Shown in pieces: positions 7,879-14,375 of a stretch of DNA of 30,533 nt. A program made the position numbers and the translations under genes. The DNA lies in NCBI GenBank assembly GCA_031277045.1, contig JAISLX010000013.1, forward strand, positions 1 through 30,533, in the 5' to 3' direction. The stretch's first letter is position 1. Each line of letters starts with the position of its first letter. Source of the stretch: Treponema sp. (GTDB lineage: Bacteria; Spirochaetota; Spirochaetia; Treponematales; Breznakiellaceae). The notes beneath the pieces are model-generated. The model had not been told where the DNA came from. It made no database searches and was given only the letters and a program-made list of their open reading frames with translations.

Positions 7879-9191
7879 AGAATGTCCCCCTCAGGCGGGA
7901 ACGGTATCAGGGCCGGTTCGTCGCCCGGCGCGGCCCTCACGGAAACCGCGCCTTCCGCCCCGGCAGCCAGGGGCAGTTCCTCGTTCCCCGGATTCTCCGC
8001 GTCCGGGGATGTAAAAACAGACGGCTGAACAGAAGGCGCGAATGCGTCTGAAGACGGCTCGGCGGAAACCCCGGTAAAAGAAGCCCGGTCCGGCTCCCCG
8101 TCACGTAAAATATCCGCGCCGGTTTCCGCGCCTTCCGGGTTACCGGTTTCCGAAACCCCGGCATCCCCGCCGGGGATCCGGTAGGGAAGTTCTTCCTCGT
8201 CGCTGCCCCGCACGCCAAACACCTCGCCCAAAATCTTGTTCCGCGCATAACGCGGCAGGGGATCGGCCTCCACGTGGATCAGGGAACGCCGCGCAGCCTC
8301 TTTGTAATCCACCGAACGAACCGTCCCGCTCATGTAAATGGGGGTGTCGTCAAGGGCGAACTGCACTTTGATTCTCATTCCCGCCGCGGCTTGCCCGCCA
8401 ACGGTCAGCGCGCAGCCGGTATCGGAAAGGTCTTCCATAAAGCACTTAAGCCCGGGGACCGTTTCGGCTTTACCGGGGTCATCTTCCGGCCCCAACAGGT
8501 ACAGATAGGCCGGTTTGTGCATTTTTATCCTGACGGATCTCCGCTTCTGAGTCCGGTACAGGGAGTCCGAATGGGAAATTTTAAGGGAAGATATACCTTT
8601 GGCAAAAACTTCGTCTATGGCCTCGGAATCGAACACGTAACCCGCGTCATCCTCCCTCCAAAAATAGACGGACATCTTTGTCCCGGGCCACGAAAAATTC
8701 GGGCTGATTTTGTCATTTACCGGACGGGAAATAGTAACGTTTTGGGGAGTATTCCTGATCACCTGGGATTGAAACACCCCGCTGCCGGGAACCAGGATTC
8801 GCAGGTTCTGACCCTCGCTAATCTGCCGGGAATTGGTAATACCGTTTTTTATCCGGGGTTTTTCCATCTCGATTTTTTTGCGGTATTCGTAAAGCCGGGA
8901 AAGCAAATCCTCGTCCCCCAGATCATTTCCCGGCGCGCCCTCCCGCTGAGCCTTGATCAGGGCGCGGATGCACTGATCCAGATGGACCTGGGACTCGAAC
9001 AGCGCGGAAGGATCCTCCGGATTGCACAGGGTAGCCAGCTTGTGCAGCAACTCAATCTCTTTGATGGAAAAACCCGCGTCGGTACCCCTGGCGAAAAACC
9101 GCACCCAGGACCCCTGGACCCCGGATTTCCGGTGAAAAAAAATAACAGCGGCACAGACCCCGCAAAAGATCAACAGGACAAGAAGCGCCAT
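7875..9191 (-). CDS. membrane-anchored YcgR-like PilZ-domain protein (c-di-GMP receptor)
   Basis: The 438-residue product begins with a membrane segment (LLVLLIFCGVCAAVIFF). A flagellar-brake-like N-terminal domain lies at about 125-210. The PilZ domain carries both c-di-GMP contacts: the basic motif QKRRSVR (R217, R221) and DLSDTG (254-259), in the expected order and spacing. The last 120 residues are acidic, Pro/Ser/Ala-rich and likely disordered. It is the first gene of the minus-strand operon behind a near-consensus promoter, with GTGGAG upstream of the ATG. YcgR-type proteins adjust flagellar motor behaviour or other surface functions on c-di-GMP binding, and flagellar rod genes lie 800 bases away. 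The anchored form with a long acidic tail is unlike enterobacterial YcgR. Confidence 0.85.
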   Translation of the reverse strand: MALLVLLIFCGVCAAVIFFHRKSGVQGSWVRFFARGTDAGFSIKEIELLHKLATLCNPEDPSALFESQVHLDQCIRALIKAQREGAPGNDLGDEDLLSRLYEYRKKIEMEKPRIKNGITNSRQISEGQNLRILVPGSGVFQSQVIRNTPQNVTISRPVNDKISPNFSWPGTKMSVYFWREDDAGYVFDSEAIDEVFAKGISSLKISHSDSLYRTQKRRSVRIKMHKPAYLYLLGPEDDPGKAETVPGLKCFMEDLSDTGCALTVGGQAAAGMRIKVQFALDDTPIYMSGTVRSVDYKEAARRSLIHVEADPLPRYARNKILGEVFGVRGSDEEELPYRIPGGDAGVSETGNPEGAETGADILRDGEPDRASFTGVSAEPSSDAFAPSVQPSVFTSPDAENPGNEELPLAAGAEGAVSVRAAPGDEPALIPFPPEGDIL

Positions 9192-9226
9192 ATACTATTT
9201 CTCCACCCAGAGAGCTTATACTACAA

Positions 9227-9255
9227 ACTATACCCTGTCCCCTACGGAGTGTCAA
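9227..9255 (-). promoter_or_regulatory. near-consensus promoter of the pilZ-to-rluA operon
   Basis: On the minus strand TTGACA (9255-9250) is followed after 17 bases by TATAGT (9232-9227). This puts the transcript start near 9220, about 30 bases upstream of the PilZ start codon at 9191. The -35 box lies directly upstream of, and possibly inside, the divergent CPBP gene, so the two transcription units compete for the same DNA. Confidence 0.7.
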
Positions 9256-9260
9256 AAGGC

Positions 9261-9959
9261 ATGACCCCAGATTTCCGGACACAAGAGACCAGCCCTTTAA
9301 GGCGCCCCGGCGCGGGCCCGGTTCTGTTTCTTGGACCTCTTGTTCTGTACAGCATCCTGTTCCTGCCCGGCGTCCTGCGCCGCGATCCCCCCGCGGAACT
9401 GGCGGCTTTTTCCACAAACCGCGAGATTATCCGTATTTTCGCCTACAATCTGCCCGCTCTGGCCCTGGTCTGGTACCTGCGGCGAAGATCCGGCCGGGGC
9501 GGAAAGAGTTTTCTGCCCGGCATGCGGGATCTGTACACCTTTCTGATGGTCTTTCCCGCTTTGATCCTTACGGGCGTCTGCGTATCCCGAATCGCCGCCC
9601 TTTTTCCCGGTATTCCCGGCGGATTCGCGATTGAAGCGCCCGCTGACCTTGCCGGCCTTTGCGCGGTCGTTCTTTCGTGTATCAGTACCGGCTACCTGGA
9701 AGAAAGCTACTTCAGATACTACCTGGGGGAAAAATTTGAAGAATCCGGTCTGGGCCCCTGGGCCTTCCCGCTGATCTCCACCGCCCTCTTTAGCCTCTGC
9801 CATGTGTACGAAGGTCCCTGGGGGACCATGAACTCCGCCCTGGCGGCCCTGATCCTGGCCCTGGCCTATACCCGCTTCCGCGGCCTCCACGGTCTCGCCC
9901 TGGCGCACGGGTTTTACAATATCGCGGTGTACCTGGTAAGCGGGATTCCCGCCGGGTAA
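9261..9959 (+). CDS. CPBP-family intramembrane glutamic endopeptidase
   Basis: The product is 232 residues with about six membrane segments. The CPBP (Abi/CAAX) signatures are in order: EExxxR as EESYFR (E147, E148, R152), a histidine in FSLCHVYEG (H181), and HGFYN (H216, N220). The glutamates and histidines activate water for cleavage within the membrane. The long open frame upstream of 9261 is shadow of the PilZ gene on the other strand. The ATG at 9261 is chosen, with GGAG eleven bases upstream. An in-frame GTG at 9249 is the alternative. The gene is divergent from the PilZ gene and convergent with flgJ. Members of this family mature prenylated or secreted peptides or give bacteriocin self-immunity, and no substrate is suggested here. 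Confidence 0.85.
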   Translation: MTPDFRTQETSPLRRPGAGPVLFLGPLVLYSILFLPGVLRRDPPAELAAFSTNREIIRIFAYNLPALALVWYLRRRSGRGGKSFLPGMRDLYTFLMVFPALILTGVCVSRIAALFPGIPGGFAIEAPADLAGLCAVVLSCISTGYLEESYFRYYLGEKFEESGLGPWAFPLISTALFSLCHVYEGPWGTMNSALAALILALAYTRFRGLHGLALAHGFYNIAVYLVSGIPAG

Positions 9960-9966
9960 CGGCCCG

Positions 9967-10413
9967 TCAGGACGCGCTGACGCGGCCCGGCCGCTGACCG
10001 GTCAATTCCAGATACGCCTGGTCGGCCAAACCGAATCCGGCGTTCCGGGTGAAATTCTTGGCGTATTCGTCCCAGAGCATATCCTCGTAGAACTTGCCCG
10101 CAAGCCCGTCCTCGATAAGGCCGCTTTTCTGGACGGTATTCCGCATCCCCGTAAGGAGGTTTTTGACCAGAAACGTTTCCAGTTCCCGGCATTGCTCGTA
10201 AAGCTTGCTGGTTTTATCAACGTAGGCTTTGCGAGGCCCCGCGGAGGCTTCTTCCGGCTTCGCGGCGGATTTAACGTCTTGCTCAGAGCTGGCCTGATCC
10301 AGATAATCCGCGAAGGTCCCGGCGGGGGATTCGGCATTACGGGCAAATGGCAGATTTTCCGCGCTGTAACGGTACTGTTCAAAGTACTGAGAACCAATCG
10401 CTCCTGTGTCCAT
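9967..10413 (-). CDS. flgJ: flagellar rod-binding protein FlgJ, short form
   Basis: The 148-residue product matches only the N-terminal rod-binding domain of FlgJ. The domain core is CRELETFLVKNLLTGMRNTV, then LAGKFYEDMLWDEYAKNFTRNAGFGLADQAYLELTGQ. FlgJ caps the growing rod in the periplasm. The C-terminal peptidoglycan hydrolase domain of proteobacterial FlgJ is absent, as is usual for spirochaetes. GGGGGA lies seven bases before the ATG. It is the third gene after flgF and flgG, and this order supports the call despite low conservation. It ends seven bases from the convergent CPBP gene, so the two transcripts must share a very short termination region. Confidence 0.88.
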   Translation of the reverse strand: MDTGAIGSQYFEQYRYSAENLPFARNAESPAGTFADYLDQASSEQDVKSAAKPEEASAGPRKAYVDKTSKLYEQCRELETFLVKNLLTGMRNTVQKSGLIEDGLAGKFYEDMLWDEYAKNFTRNAGFGLADQAYLELTGQRPGRVSAS

Positions 10414-10456
10414 TTATTGTCCCCCTTTCAAACAGGATTTAAGACTGCCGGACCGG

Positions 10457-11257
10457 CTACCGTTTCAGGGTAGTGGCGGTTCCCAGCATGTTGTCGCTGG
10501 TCTGGATGGTCCGGGAATTAAATTCGTAAGCCCGCTGAGCCACGATAAGGTCCACCATCTCACGTACCACCGACACGTTGGACATTTCCAGGAACCGGTG
10601 CTGAATCTGACCCATTCCTTCGTAACCAGGCCGTCCGGCGATAGGCTGGCCGGAGGCGTTACTCACCTTAAAGAGGTTTTCCCCCACCGCGGTAAGCCCC
10701 ACAGGGTTGGGGAAACGGTAAAGTTCCAACTGTCCCACTTCTACCGGTTCGTTTTCGTCGATCTGGGGCACGATGACCGAAACCCGGCCGTCTTTGGTGA
10801 TGTTGATTTTTTCCGGCAAAAAACCTTCGGGCATGGTGATGTCGGGGAGCACCCAGTACCCGTTGCTGGTTACCAGCCGCCCGTTTTCGTCGATCTTAAA
10901 AGCCCCGTCCCGGGTGTAGGCCAAACTGCCGTCGTACATCTGAATCCGGAAAAAACCTTCCCCGTTAATCGCCATGTCGTAGACGTTTTCCGTATTCTGC
11001 AGGGCCCCCTGGCTGAACATCCGCTGCGTGGCGGCAAGTTTAACCCCGTGGCCCATCTGAATCCCCACAGGCACGACCGTTTCTTCCGTGGCGGGGGTCC
11101 CGGCGACTTTTACGGTCTGGTAGAGGAGGTCCTCAAAATCGGCCCGCATTTTCTTAAACCCCGAGGTGTTTACGTTCGCCAGGTTATTGGAAATCGTATC
11201 AATGTTGGCCTGCTGGCCGATCATCCCGGCGGCGCCGGTCCATAAACTTCTAACCAT
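10457..11257 (-). CDS. flgG: flagellar distal rod protein FlgG
   Basis: FlgG is the distal rod protein of the flagellar basal body, exported by the flagellar type III system. The product is 266 residues, the usual FlgG length. It begins MVRSLWTGAAGMIGQQANID and has the rod signature ISNNLANVNTSGFKK (about 22-36). The central part includes the conserved INGEGFFRIQ and YTRDGAFKIDENGRLVTSNGY. The C-terminal coiled region reads VREMVDLIVAQRAYEFNSRTIQTSDNMLGTATTLKR. GGGGAG precedes the ATG. It lies 23 bases after flgF and is clearly co-transcribed. Of the two rod genes here, this one matches FlgG best. Confidence 0.95.
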   Translation of the reverse strand: MVRSLWTGAAGMIGQQANIDTISNNLANVNTSGFKKMRADFEDLLYQTVKVAGTPATEETVVPVGIQMGHGVKLAATQRMFSQGALQNTENVYDMAINGEGFFRIQMYDGSLAYTRDGAFKIDENGRLVTSNGYWVLPDITMPEGFLPEKINITKDGRVSVIVPQIDENEPVEVGQLELYRFPNPVGLTAVGENLFKVSNASGQPIAGRPGYEGMGQIQHRFLEMSNVSVVREMVDLIVAQRAYEFNSRTIQTSDNMLGTATTLKR

Positions 11258-11280
11258 TTTTCTCCCCTGCCAAGCTGTTG

Positions 11281-12135
11281 TTACACGCCGAACCTGAGTA
11301 CCTGATTGATCAAGGTCCCCAGCATCGTATCACCGGATTGTATGGTTTTCTGGTTCGCCTCGTAGGCCCGGTTTACCTCGATCATTCTGACCATCTCCGT
11401 TACGGGTTCCACATTGGAAGCTTCCGTAAAGCCCTGAACCACCCGGGGCCGGCGATTTTCCCCCGCGATAACCGCGGGACCGGATTCATTGGTTTCCTGG
11501 TAGAAACTGGAACCTTGTTTTTTAAGGTAACGGTCTTTGGCGAAGTCCACGATTTTGAGGCTGTCCAGCAGCGCCGTTTCTTCCCAGGTGTTATTTTCCC
11601 GGGTTATCATCAAATTCGGATCGTCCGCGTAGGCAGCATTGACCCAGACCCGGCCATCTTTGTCCACCTGGAAGTTGTTGGTCTTTACCTTGAGAGGGCC
11701 ATTTTCCCCCAATACAGGGTAGCCTTCTTTCGTTTCGAGGTAGCCTTCTTTACCCAACTGGAAAGAGCCGTTCCGGGTGTAGCGTTCCCCCCAGGGGGTA
11801 TCCACCGTAAAAAAACCCCCGCCGTCAAGCGCGAGATCGAAGTCGCTCTGGGTTTCTTTCAGGGCGCCCTGCTCGAAGGCGGTAAAAAGCTCGTTCAACT
11901 CTACGCCGGTCCCCAGCTTTCCCATGATGGGCGCCGCGTCCGCGGAACCAAAGGGATGCCGGTACACCCCGTCGTCATCAGTACGCCGCAGAAGCAGTTC
12001 AGGGAAAGCCTTAAAAGCCGCCACGTCCCGCTTGTAACCGTCGGTGTCGATATTGGCCAGGTTGTTCGCCACCGCGTCGAGCCGCCATTGCTGCGCCCGC
12101 ATGCCGCTGGCTCCCGTATACCATCCGCGTATCAT
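11281..12135 (-). CDS. flgF: flagellar proximal rod protein FlgF (FlgG paralogue)
   Basis: The 284-residue product has the rod-protein plan: N-terminal MIRGWYTGASGMRAQQWRLD and VANNLANIDTDGYKRD, central LDGGGFFTVDTPWGERYTRNGSFQLGKEGYLETKEGYPV, and C-terminal VTEMVRMIEVNRAYEANQKTIQSGDTMLGTLINQVLR. It is paralogous to the adjacent flgG. The first position and the insertion around residues 45-75 (LLRRTDDDGVYRHPFGSADA) fit FlgF of treponemes. Some annotations would name both genes flgG. The gene starts the rod operon. GAGGG lies immediately before the ATG with very short spacing, and a box resembling a sigma-28 -10 element (TCCGATAA on the minus strand, 12150-12143) overlaps the leader. Confidence 0.88.
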   Translation of the reverse strand: MIRGWYTGASGMRAQQWRLDAVANNLANIDTDGYKRDVAAFKAFPELLLRRTDDDGVYRHPFGSADAAPIMGKLGTGVELNELFTAFEQGALKETQSDFDLALDGGGFFTVDTPWGERYTRNGSFQLGKEGYLETKEGYPVLGENGPLKVKTNNFQVDKDGRVWVNAAYADDPNLMITRENNTWEETALLDSLKIVDFAKDRYLKKQGSSFYQETNESGPAVIAGENRRPRVVQGFTEASNVEPVTEMVRMIEVNRAYEANQKTIQSGDTMLGTLINQVLRFGV

Positions 12136-12213
12136 ACCCTCATTATCGGAGTTTTACGGCGAAGGCTTAGTCTTACGGCAGGGCCGGCGCATATACCACA
12201 GCGATTCGCTGCG

Positions 12214-12330
12214 GGCGCTTAAAAACAGGTTTAGCATAATCCCGGGGTCCTGTCGGCGGTAAAAATCCATGCGTGGCATGGCGTTTTTCCCGCCGACGCC
12301 CCGTACCTGCTCCCCCTGTTTTTAAGCGCC
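12214..12330. repeat. nested palindromic element (16-bp outer arms, long inner hairpin)
   Basis: GGCGCTTAAAAACAGG (12214-12229) is perfectly inverted at 12315-12330. Inside is a second, almost continuous stem: GTCGGCGG (12252-12259) with CCGCCGAC (12290-12297), AAAAA (12261-12265) with TTTTT (12284-12288), and CCATGC (12267-12272) with GCATGG (12276-12281) around a GTG loop. It fills the gap between the EamA transporter gene and flgF. It could act as a terminator or RNA structure, or be a small mobile element. No convincing reading frame covers it. Confidence 0.8.
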
Positions 12331-12349
12331 TCTGTCAATTCTCTGTGGG

Positions 12350-13246
12350 TTATATGCGCCGGCCCTGAGAGCGCTGCGCCAGGAGCGAAGAAATCAGAAC
12401 CGCCGTAATGATCACCACGCCTCCCGCAAGAGCCGCCGGGGAAGGACGCTCGCCGGTGACGATAAAAACCCACAGGGGGTTAAGCACAGGTTCGATCATG
12501 GCAATAAGGAGGGCCTGCATAGCCTGAACCCGCCGGATCCCAAAGGCAAAAAGCTGGGAAGCGAGGCCGACCTGGATAAATCCCATGAAGCCTATGGCTC
12601 CCAGGGATTGCCCGGTAAAATCATGAGGAGAGATAAAAAAGAATGGGATCGCCGCGGCGGCACAGATAAGATGGGATCCCAGTATAGAATCCACCGGATT
12701 CCCGTCCTTCTGCATCCGCAAAAACACCGAGTGGGCCCCAAAAAACAGGCCTGAGACCAGGGCAATGATATTCCCCCAGGTCGTGGAACCCCCCAGGCCC
12801 CCCGTCTTTAGATCCTCCCGGAAAAATATCAAAAGCCCTCCCGTGATCAGCGCCAGAGCCCCCCAGTGGAACCACCTGGGCTTTTCCCCAGTCAGACGCC
12901 AGCCCAGCAAGGCCGCCCACACGGGGGCGGTGTACTGCAGCAGAATCGCGTTTGCCGGCGTGGTGAGTTTATTGGCCCACACAAAGGTGATCATCGTGGC
13001 CGCGTAAGCCAGGGCCCCCATACTAACCAAAAACCAGCCCGAAGACGCGCCTCCCCGCCATGTTACGCGGCGGACAGCCATACAACGAACCGCGAAGAGG
13101 AACAGGGCCGCGATAACGCTTCTACCCCCGGCAATAAGAAGGGGATGCCAATCCAGCAGTTTGATGAACAATCCGCTGGTACTCCAAAGAACCGCGCAGC
13201 ACAGAATACTCCCCTGTCCCAGCCAGGTCCCTGTTCGCCTTTCCAT
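12350..13246 (-). CDS. EamA/DMT-family transporter
   Basis: The product is 298 residues with ten hydrophobic segments arranged as two EamA repeats. The first contains SILCCAVLWSTSGLFIKLL and NAILLQYTAPVWAALLGWRLTGEKP, the second NIIALVSGLFFGAHSVFLRMQK and ALLIAMIEPVLNPLWVFIVTGERPSPAALAGGVVIITAVL. The glutamate- and proline-containing end of each repeat (TGEKP, TGERPSP) is characteristic. Family members export or import small metabolites such as amino acids, and the substrate cannot be predicted. The ATG at 13246 has no clear ribosome binding site. The gene is read toward flgF, but the large palindromic element lies between them, so separate transcription is likely. Confidence 0.88.
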   Translation of the reverse strand: MERRTGTWLGQGSILCCAVLWSTSGLFIKLLDWHPLLIAGGRSVIAALFLFAVRCMAVRRVTWRGGASSGWFLVSMGALAYAATMITFVWANKLTTPANAILLQYTAPVWAALLGWRLTGEKPRWFHWGALALITGGLLIFFREDLKTGGLGGSTTWGNIIALVSGLFFGAHSVFLRMQKDGNPVDSILGSHLICAAAAIPFFFISPHDFTGQSLGAIGFMGFIQVGLASQLFAFGIRRVQAMQALLIAMIEPVLNPLWVFIVTGERPSPAALAGGVVIITAVLISSLLAQRSQGRRI

Positions 13247-13316
13247 AAGGGCTCATGATACCGGGTTTTTAACCCCCGGAGAAGCGGAGCCGTAACAAAA
13301 AAAAGAGGAGGAAACC

Positions 13317-13359
13317 TTGACTCGAAACTAAAAACATGGTATAGTCAGACTAGTTAGAC
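13317..13359 (+). promoter_or_regulatory. promoter and possible autoregulatory operator of the toxin-antitoxin pair
   Basis: TTGACT (13317-13322) is followed after 17 bases by TATAGT (13340-13345). A partial palindrome GTC-ACTAGT-GAC (13344-13359) overlaps the end of the -10 box and the expected start site. This is where Phd/YefM antitoxins typically bind to repress their own operon. The promoter is well supported. The operator is inferred from symmetry and position only. Confidence 0.6.
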
Positions 13360-13383
13360 CACATAAGGCAATAGGTAAGAACC

Positions 13384-13653
13384 ATGAAAGCGCAGATAAA
13401 GGACACTACGTGGCAGTTGCAGGAGGCCAAGGCAATGCTTAGTGAAGTCGTAAGATCCGCCGCCCGGGAGCCGCAGATCATCACCATCCGGGGGGAAGAA
13501 AAGGCCGTGGTCCTTTCCATGGACGAGTACAAAAAACTCAACCCGCCCAAAAAACCAACCCTTTTCGAGTTCTTCCAGAATTCCCCCTGGAAAGATGTGG
13601 AACTGGAACTGCCGGAGCGCCGGATAGAACCAATGCGGGATATAAACTTTTGA
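13384..13653 (+). CDS. Phd/YefM-family antitoxin
   Basis: The 89-residue product has the N-terminal Phd/YefM DNA-binding fold: WQLQEAKAMLSEVVRSAAREPQIITIRGEEKAVVLSMDEYKKL (about 10-52). The C-terminal part is charged and likely disordered (FFQNSPWKDVELELPERRIEPMRDINF) and would wrap the toxin's active site. In this family the antitoxin dimer represses the operon and neutralises the toxin. Its stop codon overlaps the TTG start of the PIN toxin by four bases. A strong promoter with a partial palindrome lies just upstream. Family assignment is clear from sequence and from the coupled toxin. Confidence 0.92.
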   Translation: MKAQIKDTTWQLQEAKAMLSEVVRSAAREPQIITIRGEEKAVVLSMDEYKKLNPPKKPTLFEFFQNSPWKDVELELPERRIEPMRDINF

Positions 13654-14072
13654 ACTATCTTCTTGACACGAACGTAGTGTCGGAAATCCGGAAATCAAAT
13701 TGCGACAGCAATGTCAGGCATTTCGTCGATAGTCATAATCAACAGACGTTTTTTTTAAGCGCCGTAAGCATCGGGGAAATTTCATACGGGATAGAACGGC
13801 TTCCTCCCGGGGAGAAAAAAATACGCTTTGCCCATTTCCTGGATATCCGGATTCCCGAATGGTTTGAGGACCGCATAATTCCGGTTGACGGGGAGATCAT
13901 GCGGGAATGGGGCAAAATCCGCGCACGGACCGGCAGAACCCTTCCCCTGCTTGATTTCTTCGTCGCCGCCACCGCCCTGGCCCGGAGCCTCACGGTGCTA
14001 ACCCGGAACACCAGGGACTTTGAGGACATCGAGGGGATCCTGTTGTTCAACCCCTGGGACGCGGTGTCCTAG
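13650..14072 (+). CDS. PIN-domain (VapC/FitB-type) ribonuclease toxin
   Basis: The 140-residue product is a single PIN domain. The metal-binding acidic residues are present: D6 in NYLLDTNVVSEIRK, E43 in VSIGEISYGIE, D102 in LPLLDFFVAATAL, and a fourth near D123 in LTRNTRDFE. The SEIRK after the first Asp and the GEISYGIERL helix are typical of the FitB branch. Such toxins cleave tRNA or other RNA when freed from the antitoxin. The start is the TTG at 13650, overlapping the antitoxin stop (TTGA), which couples toxin translation to the antitoxin. All catalytic residues are intact, so the toxin should be active. Confidence 0.93.
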   Translation: MNYLLDTNVVSEIRKSNCDSNVRHFVDSHNQQTFFLSAVSIGEISYGIERLPPGEKKIRFAHFLDIRIPEWFEDRIIPVDGEIMREWGKIRARTGRTLPLLDFFVAATALARSLTVLTRNTRDFEDIEGILLFNPWDAVS

Positions 14073-14375
14073 CAGCCTGTCGCAGTTTGCTGCCGCCGGC
14101 GTCCGTATCAAGCTTTAACACTTAATCAGAATTTAGACTTTCCGGAAAAACAGCCCGCGGCCGCTTTTGGGGAATATTTTCCAAACCGGCCGGGTTTTGG
14201 GAAAAGTTCCATAGTCCCGGAATTTCGCTGTTTTGACCTTGAAGATCGATTTTTTCCCCACTAAAATAGCGGTATATAGATTCAGAGCGGTTTGGCAGGC
14301 CTTGCTTCTTTTTCCAAAAGCCGGGGTTTTGGGAAAGCCGCCGTAGGGTGAATTTATGTATATTGAGGATAGTAC
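14073..14375. other. non-coding stretch with two related imperfect hairpin repeats upstream of thrC
   Basis: The 300 bases between the toxin gene and threonine synthase hold no convincing gene. They contain two similar 28-29-base units, at 14177-14205 and 14309-14336. Each starts TTTTCCAAA, has a CCGG-rich centre and ends GTTTTGGGAAA, so each folds back on itself imperfectly. A minus-strand frame across the region (14122-14391) encodes peptide repeats of the type SQNPGF/SQNPAG that merely reflect this DNA repetition. GAGGAT precedes the thrC ATG. Confidence 0.55.

Noticed and set aside
8274..9260. Long plus-strand open frame leading into the CPBP protease
   Set aside because: It is antisense to the PilZ gene and shows no protein-like features. 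Membrane-protease similarity starts only after 9261.
10406..12222. Two long plus-strand open frames opposite flgG and flgF
   Set aside because: They mirror well-supported flagellar genes. Their translations are rich in His, Pro and Arg in the manner of GC-rich antisense frames.
12252..12297. Intrinsic terminator of the EamA gene
   Set aside because: The T stretch lies inside the stem rather than after it, and the hairpin is nested in a larger inverted repeat, so a standard terminator is not the best reading.
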